Source of the DNA: DATAEK01 sp036258055
Lineage (GTDB): Bacteria; Acidobacteriota; Vicinamibacteria; Vicinamibacterales; 2-12-FULL-66-21
Assembly: GCA_036258055.1 (NCBI GenBank)
Contig: DATAEK010000232.1
Location: forward strand, 1-27,514
Direction of reading: 5' to 3'
Length of the DNA: 27,514 nucleotides
Part shown: piece after piece, positions 15,210-21,808 of the stretch
Position numbering within the stretch: the first letter of the stretch is position 1
Layout of the letters: each line of letters starts with the position of its first letter
The notes under the pieces: model-generated
Seen by the model: only the letters and a program-made list of their open reading frames with translations
Told to the model about the DNA's origin: nothing
Database searches by the model: none
Made by a program: the position numbers and the translations under genes

Positions 15210-16963
15210 CGATCCGCGCTCTGTTGAGAACCGCGGCGTTTCTAACTGCCGGTGCGGCGGTCATCGACCCGATCGTACCCGTGAGGGGATCGGCGCCTGT
15301 GCCGGTCGCCGTTCGTGCGATGCGAGGCACGAGCGATACTCAGGTTCGGAGTGTCCGCGATCGACTCAGCTCGGCGTTGAAGACCTCGGTGAATCTGGAC
15401 CCGGTCGAACAGCCGGCCGCGCTCGTTCTGATTGGCGGTCGACCGGACGCCGATTCGCTGCCTGACAACCTGCCGATCTCAACCGTCGGCATCGTGTCCT
15501 CGTCGGGGCCGAATATCCGCATCGTCAGCGCGTCGGATCCGCAGCCGGTTCTTCCCGGATGGACAGCGACCGTGAAGGTCGTAGTCGAAGGCACCGGCGT
15601 CGCCGGCACGACGGGGGACGTCGTGCTCGAGCAGAACGGGATACAGCTGGGCAGCGTTAGTCACACGTGGAGCCAGGCCAGTGAACAGTTCGCGGCGACG
15701 TTCAGCGTTCCGTTGGCCGAAGCCGGGGTCAGCATTTTCAGAGTGTGGTCGAAACCAGGCGGATCCGAGACCACCCTCGGCGATAACGGCGTGGACCTGC
15801 GCGCAGTCGCCGAATCGCGTGTGCTCAAGGTTGCCGCGTACGATCCCCGTCCGTCATGGGGGTCGGCGTTCGTCCGGCGAGTCCTGGAAGCGGATCCAAC
15901 GTTCGAGGTGTCGACGATCGTGAAAGCCTCAAAAGGGCTCGAAGTTCGAGCGGGCAGTCCACCGGCGGTTCTCACCGCTTCGGGGCTCGAACCATTCGAT
16001 CTCGTCGTCGTCGGCGCCCCCGAAGAACTGACAGCGAGCGAGTCGGAGGCGCTCTCCGCGTTTGCGCGCGAACGCGGCGGCGCCGTGCTGCTGCTGCCTG
16101 ATCGCCGGCCGGCGGGCCCCTACCTCGCCCTCGTTGGAGCCTCAGGCTTCACCGAGATGCTGCTCGACAAGCCCGTCAATCTCGAGGTGCCGGCAGGCGC
16201 GCCGGTGCAAGCTTCCGAGTTCGCGCTGCCGAGAACCAGCGATACGGCGACGGTGCTGGTGGCGGTTGATCAGGGATCCTCGAGCCGCCCGGTGATCGTG
16301 TCCACTCCCGCCGGGCGGGGCCGGATCATCTTCTCAGGCGCGCTGGATGCCTGGCGTTTTCGCGATTCAGACGATGACGCGTACTCGGGATTCTGGCGGC
16401 ATCTCGCAGCGGTTGCCGCGGTCGCAGCGCCGCGCCGCCTCGAGTTGTCGGTTCACCCTGGCATCGCGACGCCGGGGACGTCGATCACCGTCCGAGCCGA
16501 AGTCCGCCGAACCGAGATCGGACAGCACGCCGATCGCAGTGAGGTTCCGCCCATCGCCGCGACCGTCATCGCTGGCGACGGATCCGCAACCGGGGTGCGC
16601 CTCTGGCCGACGGCTGAAGCCGGGGTCCTTGAAGGCCGGTTCGAAGCCGGGACTCAGGGCCAATACGACATTCGCGCATCACTCGACGGCCGCGTAACCG
16701 CCGACGCGCCGCTCGTGATCCGGGACAACGCCCGAATGCTCGTGGAGCGCGACGACGAAGGCCTGAGGCTCGTCGCGCAGGCGACTGGCGGCGTCACCAC
16801 GAGCGTCGACAATCTCCAGCCGCTCGAGTCGTATCTCGCCAGTCTGCCGAAGGCCAGGACCGTTACGCAATTCCACGTCATGCGTTCGCCGTGGTGGATG
16901 GTGGCGTTCGTGTCGCTGCTCTGCGCAGAGTGGACGCTCCGCCGCAGGCAGGGCGACAAGTGA
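15206..16963 (+). CDS. Membrane-anchored protein of the MoxR cluster (glutamine-amidotransferase-like fold)
   Basis: A 585-residue protein with an N-terminal hydrophobic segment (about 4-20, signal or anchor) and a C-terminal membrane segment WWMVAFVSLLCAEW (about 563-576) followed by Arg-Arg-Arg. Residues about 210-400 contain RVLKVAAYDPRPSWGSAFVRR, then FDLVVVGAPEELTASESEALSAFARERGGAVLLLPDR. That stretch resembles the class I glutamine-amidotransferase-like/ThuA-like domain found in large membrane proteins beside BatA genes. No clear catalytic Cys-His pair is visible, so enzymatic activity is doubtful. The flanking parts look like Ig-like beta sandwiches. ATGA overlap on the left and a GTGA overlap with xerD on the right place it inside one translational unit. 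I do not recognise a precise family name. Confidence 0.7.
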   Translation: MTIRALLRTAAFLTAGAAVIDPIVPVRGSAPVPVAVRAMRGTSDTQVRSVRDRLSSALKTSVNLDPVEQPAALVLIGGRPDADSLPDNLPISTVGIVSSSGPNIRIVSASDPQPVLPGWTATVKVVVEGTGVAGTTGDVVLEQNGIQLGSVSHTWSQASEQFAATFSVPLAEAGVSIFRVWSKPGGSETTLGDNGVDLRAVAESRVLKVAAYDPRPSWGSAFVRRVLEADPTFEVSTIVKASKGLEVRAGSPPAVLTASGLEPFDLVVVGAPEELTASESEALSAFARERGGAVLLLPDRRPAGPYLALVGASGFTEMLLDKPVNLEVPAGAPVQASEFALPRTSDTATVLVAVDQGSSSRPVIVSTPAGRGRIIFSGALDAWRFRDSDDDAYSGFWRHLAAVAAVAAPRRLELSVHPGIATPGTSITVRAEVRRTEIGQHADRSEVPPIAATVIAGDGSATGVRLWPTAEAGVLEGRFEAGTQGQYDIRASLDGRVTADAPLVIRDNARMLVERDDEGLRLVAQATGGVTTSVDNLQPLESYLASLPKARTVTQFHVMRSPWWMVAFVSLLCAEWTLRRRQGDK

Positions 16964-17835
16964 TCGACACCTACGTGAGCTACCTGCGCGACGTCCGCCG
17001 GGTCGCGACGAACACCGTCGAGAGCTACGCGCGCGATCTCGCGGCGCTGGCCGCCTTCGCGGAGAAGCGGGGTGTCGGCGTGGAAACGCTCGAGCGCCGC
17101 GATCTCGAAGCCTTCGTGCGAAGCCTGATGACGTCGGGGCTGTCGCCCCGTTCCGTCGCGCGGACCGTGGCCTGTGTTCGGGGCTTTTACCGCTTCGTCG
17201 CGCTCGAGCGGAAAGCCGATACAAGCCCCGCCGACGATCTCCGCGCGCCGCGTGCCTGGGCGACGCTGCCGAAGTTCCTCAGCCTCGAGGACGTCGATCG
17301 ACTGCTTGCGCGGCCGGATCCCTCGACACCGCGTGGGCTGAGAGACAAGGCGCTCATCGAGGTGCTGTACGCAACGGGCATGCGCGTGTCCGAGCTCGTG
17401 GCGCTGAAGCCGGCCGATCTGCATCTCGAAGAAGGCTATCTGACGTGTACCGGAAAGGGTGACAAGCAGCGCATCGTGCCGCTCGGACACGAGGCCGCGG
17501 ACTGGGTACGGCGCTACATGCGGGAGGGACGGGGCACGCTCGCCGGCGGTGCGACGCCGTGGCTCTTCGTCAACGCGCGCGACGGAGGACCGCTCTCGCG
17601 CGTCGGGTTCTGGAAGGTCCTCAAGGAATACGGGCTCAAGGCCGGCATCTCGCAGAGGCTCAGTCCGCACATGCTCAGACACTCCTTCGCGACGCATCTG
17701 CTCGAACGAGGCGCGGATCTCAGAGCCATCCAACTCATGCTGGGTCACGCGGATTTGTCCACGACCCAGATCTACACCCACGTGCTCGAAGCGCGCCTTC
17801 GGGCGGTGTACGATCAGTTTCATCCGCGGAAGTGA
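16960..17835 (+). CDS. xerD: Tyrosine recombinase XerD
   Basis: A 291-residue site-specific tyrosine recombinase. The N-terminal SAM-like core-binding domain occupies about 1-85 and the catalytic domain 105-291. All active-site residues are present: Arg142 (ATGMRVSEL), Lys166 (TGKGDKQR), His237 and Arg240 (SPHMLRHSF), His263 (LGHADLS) and Tyr272 (QIYTHV). Length and motif spacing match XerD rather than phage integrases. In the cell XerC/XerD resolve chromosome dimers at dif with FtsK. A dif site was not recognised here. The GTG at 16960 overlaps the stop of the preceding gene by four bases (GTGA). That makes xerD the last coupled gene of the MoxR cluster, an unusual association. A frame-open extension further upstream is rejected because it would run into the preceding gene. 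Confidence 0.93.
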   Translation: MIDTYVSYLRDVRRVATNTVESYARDLAALAAFAEKRGVGVETLERRDLEAFVRSLMTSGLSPRSVARTVACVRGFYRFVALERKADTSPADDLRAPRAWATLPKFLSLEDVDRLLARPDPSTPRGLRDKALIEVLYATGMRVSELVALKPADLHLEEGYLTCTGKGDKQRIVPLGHEAADWVRRYMREGRGTLAGGATPWLFVNARDGGPLSRVGFWKVLKEYGLKAGISQRLSPHMLRHSFATHLLERGADLRAIQLMLGHADLSTTQIYTHVLEARLRAVYDQFHPRK

Positions 17836-17908
17836 CGCTCCGGTGGCCGGCACCGAGCTCATCATCGAACTCCCGCGACGCCGGAACGTCAAATAGATGT
17901 GATGGGCC

Positions 17909-17922
17909 CTCGGTGAACCGAG
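17909..17922. repeat. Inverted repeat CTCGGT-GA-ACCGAG
   Basis: Six-base perfect arms (17909-17914 and 17917-17922) flank a two-base centre, upstream of the DUF4342 gene. The spacing suits a protein-binding palindrome better than an RNA hairpin. Confidence 0.4.
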
Positions 17923-17924
17923 AA

Positions 17925-17948
17925 CAGAACCTTAGAACCCTAGAACCT
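17925..17948. repeat. Three tandem 8-base repeats (consensus TAGAACCT)
   Basis: CAGAACCT, TAGAACCC and TAGAACCT follow each other without gaps at 17925, 17933 and 17941. This is a minisatellite-like stretch between xerD and the DUF4342 gene, 13 bases before the latter's ribosome binding site. Confidence 0.75.
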
Positions 17949-17969
17949 CGTAATGGCTTCGGAGGAACG

Positions 17970-18278
17970 ATGGAACGGACCTGGCGTGAAAAGATCGAAG
18001 GCACGACCGAACAGATCCTGGCGCAGATCAGACGGCTCATCGACGAAGGAAACGTGCGCCGTGTGCTGGTGAAGCACCAGGGGCGGATCGTCGCCGAGTT
18101 CCCGTTGACGGTCGGGGTCGTCGGCACGGTCATCGCCCCGGTCGCCGCCGCGATTGGTGCGTTGTCGGCGGTGCTGGCCGAGTGCTCGATCGAAGTGGAG
18201 AAGATCGCGACGCCTGCCACGGAGCCGCCGGCTGAACCCAAGGTCGAGGTGATGCCGCTCGAAAAGACGGGCAGCTGA
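17970..18278 (+). CDS. DUF4342 domain protein
   Basis: A 102-residue protein. ERTWREKIEGTTEQILAQIRRLIDEGNVRRVLVKHQGRIVAEFPLTVGVVG matches the DUF4342 pattern: an amphipathic helix, then a short beta hairpin and IPLTVGVVG, then a hydrophobic segment (about 50-73, VIAPVAAAIGALSAVLAECSIEVE) that could be a membrane hairpin. The last 25 residues are Pro/Glu-rich. Function is unknown, and no catalytic residues are evident. The ATG at 17970 is chosen because GGAGGA at 17961-17966 lies just upstream, although the frame is open further left. A strong hairpin follows the stop, so it is probably a single-gene unit between xerD and metK. Confidence 0.85.
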   Translation: MERTWREKIEGTTEQILAQIRRLIDEGNVRRVLVKHQGRIVAEFPLTVGVVGTVIAPVAAAIGALSAVLAECSIEVEKIATPATEPPAEPKVEVMPLEKTGS

Positions 18279-18323
18279 TCGCTTCACTCCGTGCCATCCG
18301 CCTTGTCGTTGGTCCTTCGACCG

Positions 18324-18347
18324 AGGCCGGCGCGCGTGCGCCGGCCT
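18324..18347 (+). terminator. Hairpin terminator-like structure after the DUF4342 gene
   Basis: AGGCCGGCGC (18324-18333) pairs perfectly with GCGCCGGCCT (18338-18347) around a 4-base loop. No T-tract follows, so it may be an imperfect or bidirectional terminator. Confidence 0.55.
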
Positions 18348-18359
18348 GCCTCCCGCTGG

Positions 18360-18389
18360 TTGCTGCCTCGATTGTGACTCTGCTAAAGT
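18360..18389 (+). promoter_or_regulatory. metK: Extended -10 promoter for metK
   Basis: TTGCTG (18360-18365) is 18 bases from TAAAGT (18384-18389), which is preceded by TGC, an extended -10 element. Transcription would start near 18396 and give a leader of about 90 bases. Confidence 0.5.
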
Positions 18390-18395
18390 GGATCG

Positions 18396-18486
18396 GTTTG
18401 GGGAGGTCTGGTCCCGCTCACCCGGGGGCAGCGTCCCGGCTCGAGCGATCGGGCAGTTTTCCGACAATTCGAGGAGTTCCAACGAC
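18396..18486 (+). promoter_or_regulatory. metK: Structured 5' leader of metK
   Basis: Three consecutive hairpins can form: GGGA/TCCC (18401-18404 with 18412-18415), CCGGG/CCCGG (18422-18426 with 18435-18439), and CTCGA/TCGAG (18440-18444 with 18469-18473). The last encloses a TCGG/CCGA stem (18449-18452 with 18461-18464) and covers part of the GAGGAG ribosome binding site at 18471-18476. SAM-dependent control of metK is common, but I could not match this leader to any known SAM or SAH riboswitch class. Confidence 0.45.
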
Positions 18487-19638
18487 ATGAGCCGTAGCGG
18501 GCGTTACCTGTTTACATCTGAGTCCGTCACCGAAGGGCATCCCGACAAGATCGCCGATCAAATCTCCGATTCCATCCTCGACGCGATCCTCGCGCAGGAC
18601 CCCGTCGGCCGCGTCGCCTGCGAAACGCTGGTCACCACCGGTCTGGCGATCATCGCGGGAGAAATCACGACCAGCTGCTACGTCGACTTTCCGAAGATCG
18701 TCCGCGACACGATCAAAGAAGTCGGCTACACCCGCGCCAAGTTCGGTTTCGACTCAGAGACCTGCGCGGTGCTGTCATCGATTCACGAGCAGTCTCCTGA
18801 CATCGCGATGGGCGTGGATCCAGGGGGCGCGGGGGATCAGGGACTGATGTTCGGTTACGCCTGCACCGAGACTGACGAGCTGATGCCGTTGCCGATCATG
18901 CTGGCGCACAAGCTCGTCAAGGGTCTTTCGTGCGCACGGCGTGACGGCGTCCTCGATTACCTCAGGCCCGACGGCAAATCTCAGGTGACGGTGGAATACG
19001 ACAACGGCCGCCCCGTCCGCATCGACACCGTTGTCGTGTCCACCCAGCACAGCTCGACGGTTGCCAACGAAACGCTGCGCGAAGACATCACCGACAAGAT
19101 CGTCAATCGCGTCATTCCCGGCAGCATGATGGACAAGAGCACACGGGTGCTCATCAACCCGACCGGTCGGTTTGTGGTCGGTGGTCCGCACGGCGACGCC
19201 GGTGTCACCGGGCGCAAGATCATCGTCGACACCTATGGCGGCGCTGCGCCGCACGGCGGCGGGGCGTTCTCGGGCAAGGACCCGACGAAGGTCGATCGGT
19301 CGGCGTGCTACATGGCCCGCTACATCGCGAAGAGCGTGGTCGCCGCCGGCCTGGCCGAGCGCTGTCTGGTGCAGCTCGCGTACGCCATCGGCGTCGCCGA
19401 GCCCGTCTCCGTACTCATCGACACCTTCGGCACCGGCCAGATCTCCGACGACAAGATCGGCGAGATCGTCCGCGGCAACTTCAAGCTCACGCCCCGGGGC
19501 ATCATCGAAATGCTCGATCTGCGGCGGCCGATCTACCGCAAGACGGCGGCGTTCGGTCACTTCGGCCGTACCGAGCCGGAGTTCACCTGGGAGCGGACCG
19601 ACAAGGCCAACGCCCTGCGCGCCGACGCGGGCGCGTAG
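18487..19638 (+). CDS. metK: S-adenosylmethionine synthase
   Basis: A 383-residue methionine adenosyltransferase, which makes S-adenosylmethionine from ATP and methionine in the cytoplasm. It carries the substrate motif GHPDK at 17-21, GAGDQGLMFGYA near 117-128, GRFVVGGPHGDAGVTGRKIIVDTYGG near 228-253 and the loop GGGAFSGKDPTKVDRSACYMARYIAKSVV near 259-287, all highly conserved. Length is normal for the bacterial enzyme. The ATG at 18487 follows a GAGGAG ribosome binding site with a somewhat long spacing of 10 bases. It is flanked by its own promoter and a structured leader, so it is probably regulated separately. The PHP gene follows after 44 bases and may be co-transcribed. No oddity is seen in the protein. 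Confidence 0.97.
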   Translation: MSRSGRYLFTSESVTEGHPDKIADQISDSILDAILAQDPVGRVACETLVTTGLAIIAGEITTSCYVDFPKIVRDTIKEVGYTRAKFGFDSETCAVLSSIHEQSPDIAMGVDPGGAGDQGLMFGYACTETDELMPLPIMLAHKLVKGLSCARRDGVLDYLRPDGKSQVTVEYDNGRPVRIDTVVVSTQHSSTVANETLREDITDKIVNRVIPGSMMDKSTRVLINPTGRFVVGGPHGDAGVTGRKIIVDTYGGAAPHGGGAFSGKDPTKVDRSACYMARYIAKSVVAAGLAERCLVQLAYAIGVAEPVSVLIDTFGTGQISDDKIGEIVRGNFKLTPRGIIEMLDLRRPIYRKTAAFGHFGRTEPEFTWERTDKANALRADAGA

Positions 19639-19682
19639 ACTGGCGGCGCTGACGCCCCGTTGCCCGCGCGCACTTCGCGGCG

Positions 19683-21374
19683 ATGCGCAGACTCCTCATC
19701 CTGACGGCGGCCATTCTGGCCGCCGTCGTCGTTTTTGTGCTGGTGACGCTGCCTCCCGCTCCGGCGGTGAGCCGCGGCACTATCGATCCCGCGCTCGCGC
19801 AGCGAACCTGGCCGGGCGCGTTCCACGTTCACAGCTCGCGTTCTGATGGGGCGGACTCGAAGGGTTCCATCGCCGCTGCCGCGGCGAGAGCGGGTCTGCG
19901 CTTCGTCGTCTTCACCGAGCACGGCGATGGAACCCGGGCGCCGGATCCCCCCACCTACATCGATGGCGTGCTGTGCCTCGACGGCGTCGAGATCAGCACG
20001 AACGGCGGCCACTACGTGGCGGTCGATCTGGCAGCCACACCCTATCGCCTCGGCGGGGAAGCTGCAGCGGTCGCAGAAGACGTGCGGCGGTTTGGCGGCT
20101 TCGGCATCGCCGCGCATCCGGATTCGTTGAAAGCGGCACTAGCGTGGTCAGACTGGTCAGTCCCGGTTGACGGCCTCGAGTGGCTCAACGTCGACAGCGA
20201 GTGGCGCGACGAATCCAGGTTTCGCCTCGCCCGGACGTTCCTCGCGTACTTCGTGCGTCCGGGTCCTGCGCTCGCGTCCCTGTTCGATCGTCCGTCGACC
20301 ACGATCGGGCGCTGGGATGCGCTGACGGCTCACCGCCGCGTGGTCGGCCTGGCGGGTCATGACGCGCACGGATGGATCGCTGGACGGCAGGAGGGCAGCA
20401 CCCCGAGCGTCAAGGGTGTTCCCTCGTACGAGGCAGCGTTTCGCTCGTTCGCGCTGCGGGCGATTCTCCCCTCTGCCGCGACTGGAGAAGCCGTCACCGA
20501 CGCCCGGCGGCTGATCGACGCAATCCGCGGCGGCAGCCTGTTCACCGCAATTGACGCGGTCGCGTTTCCCGCGCTGCTGGATTTCCACGCCCAACGCGGC
20601 CCCACCACGGTGGTGATGGGGCAGTCGATTCCGGCCGGTGGGGGGGCCGTGACATTCAGCGCTCAACCCTCGCTGCCCGAGGGCGCCGAGATCCTGTTGT
20701 TCAGGAACGGCGTCGAGGTCGCACGCGCTGCCAATCGCGCGCTCACCGCGACGGCCGCTGAAAACGGGGCATACCGGATCGAAGTCCACGTACCCGGTGC
20801 GCCGGGTTCGCCGCCGGTCCCGTGGATCGTCAGCAATCCAATCTATCTGTCCGCTGCCGAGCCCTTGGAGCAACCGGCGCCTGAGCCGGTGCGGCTCGTG
20901 ACGTTGGACGCACTCGACTGGAGGATCGAGAAAGACGCCGCGTCGAGCGGATCTGTCACAAAGAGGACGGCCGAAGCGACGCTCGAGTACCGGCTCAAGG
21001 CAGGCGAGGAAACGAGTCAGTACGTCGCGATGGCCGCCGATCTGACCGGCGTTCCGCCCGACGCCAACGCCGTCCTGTTGCGATTGCGCTCGTCGAATCC
21101 CGATCGCGTCATGGTGCAGCTCAGGTCCGCTTCTCGCGGCGGGGCGCGGCTGATCGCCTCCGCCTTCGTCTCGCCCGACGTTCGGGAGATTGCGATCGGG
21201 CTTCCGATGTTCAGATCGGCCGAGCGCGATCAGGCCCGGTTCGACCTCCGGGAGTCTTCGTCGCTTTTGATCGTGGCGGACCTCACGAACCATCTGCCCG
21301 GGGCAGCGGGGGACATCGAGGTCTCTGGTGTCTCGTTCGCTCGCGTCCGTCCAGCCGGTTCAGCTGGGCACTAG
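19683..21374 (+). CDS. Membrane-anchored PHP-domain metal-dependent phosphoesterase-like protein
   Basis: A 563-residue protein. Residues 3-23 form a hydrophobic signal anchor. The PHP metal site is visible in order: HVHSSRSDG at 48-56, TEHGD at 78-82, EIST at 103-106, AAHPDS at 144-149 and GHDAHG at 225-230 (His226, Asp227, His229). These fit CehA/McbA-type PHP hydrolases. After about residue 300 come beta-rich domains, including a part near 320-370 with GAVTFSAQPSLPEGAEILLFRNG. The C-terminal 150 residues look like a carbohydrate-binding-type jelly roll. The enzyme is probably periplasmic or outer-leaflet and cleaves an unknown phosphoester. It may be co-transcribed with metK. The last codon and stop (TAG at 21372) lie inside the inverted repeat that precedes the GntR gene. 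The substrate is not predictable. Confidence 0.82.
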   Translation: MRRLLILTAAILAAVVVFVLVTLPPAPAVSRGTIDPALAQRTWPGAFHVHSSRSDGADSKGSIAAAAARAGLRFVVFTEHGDGTRAPDPPTYIDGVLCLDGVEISTNGGHYVAVDLAATPYRLGGEAAAVAEDVRRFGGFGIAAHPDSLKAALAWSDWSVPVDGLEWLNVDSEWRDESRFRLARTFLAYFVRPGPALASLFDRPSTTIGRWDALTAHRRVVGLAGHDAHGWIAGRQEGSTPSVKGVPSYEAAFRSFALRAILPSAATGEAVTDARRLIDAIRGGSLFTAIDAVAFPALLDFHAQRGPTTVVMGQSIPAGGGAVTFSAQPSLPEGAEILLFRNGVEVARAANRALTATAAENGAYRIEVHVPGAPGSPPVPWIVSNPIYLSAAEPLEQPAPEPVRLVTLDALDWRIEKDAASSGSVTKRTAEATLEYRLKAGEETSQYVAMAADLTGVPPDANAVLLRLRSSNPDRVMVQLRSASRGGARLIASAFVSPDVREIAIGLPMFRSAERDQARFDLRESSSLLIVADLTNHLPGAAGDIEVSGVSFARVRPAGSAGH

Positions 21375-21408
21375 TGCACTAGTCATCTAGTTGACTAGTG
21401 TGCTAGTG
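21369..21408. promoter_or_regulatory. Large inverted repeat / likely operator before the GntR gene
   Basis: CACTAGTGCACTAGT (21369-21383) and ACTAGTGTGCTAGTG (21394-21408) are inverted copies matching at 13 of 15 positions, with a 10-base centre. Each arm contains two ACTAG/CTAGT half sites. The right arm ends 7 bases before the GTG start of the GntR gene, and the left arm overlaps the stop codon of the PHP gene. Autoregulation by the GntR protein is the natural reading. Confidence 0.7.
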
Positions 21409-21415
21409 TTCTGGC

Positions 21416-21802
21416 GTGCTCGCCTTCGACGTCGACTCCCGCGATCCCCGTCCGGTGTTCCGTCAGATCGCCGACGAGATTCAACGCTGCATCGTCGTCG
21501 GCGTCCTGAAACCGGGCGAGCCTCTGCCTGCCGCACGTCAGCTTGCCCAGCGGCTGAAGGTCAACACGAATACGGTGCAGCACGCGTATCGGACCCTCGA
21601 AGCCGAGGGCCTCGTGCACGTGCGTCGCGGTCTCGGCACGTTCATCTCGTCGAGACCGAAAGAGTCCTCGACACGGCAGTCGACGATCGCGCGGCAGATC
21701 GCCGAGCGGATGCTGCGCGAGGGCTACCGTCACGGACTCCTGGCCAGCGATCTCATCGCCGCGCTCAGGGAGATTGCGCCGAGAGTGGGGAAGGACCTCT
21801 GA
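21416..21802 (+). CDS. GntR-family (YtrA/YhcF-like) transcriptional regulator
   Basis: A 128-residue regulator. The N-terminal winged helix-turn-helix spans about 8-77 (PVFRQIADEIQRCIVVGVLKPGEPLPAARQLAQRLKVNTNTVQHAYRTLEAEGLVHVRRGLGTFI). It shows the GntR signature: GEPLPAARQLAQ, then NTNTVQHAYRTLE, then the wing GRGT-like GLGTF. Only about 50 residues follow, so it belongs to the short YtrA/YhcF type that lacks a large effector domain. Such regulators usually sit with ABC transporters, but here none is next to it. The GTG start is used because the next in-frame starts would cut into the DNA-binding domain; a 40-base inverted repeat lies directly upstream. It converges on the LptF-LptG gene, with six bases between the two stop codons. 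Confidence 0.88.
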   Translation: MLAFDVDSRDPRPVFRQIADEIQRCIVVGVLKPGEPLPAARQLAQRLKVNTNTVQHAYRTLEAEGLVHVRRGLGTFISSRPKESSTRQSTIARQIAERMLREGYRHGLLASDLIAALREIAPRVGKDL

Positions 21803-21808
21803 TTCCTC

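Noticed and set aside
16960..17835. Phage integrase or integron integrase instead of XerD
   Set aside because: Length and spacing of the catalytic residues match XerD, there are no phage genes or attachment repeats, and the integron-specific extra domain is missing.
18396..18486. Known SAM or SAH riboswitch
   Set aside because: The conserved core motifs of the SAM and SAH classes I know were not found; recorded as a candidate leader structure instead.
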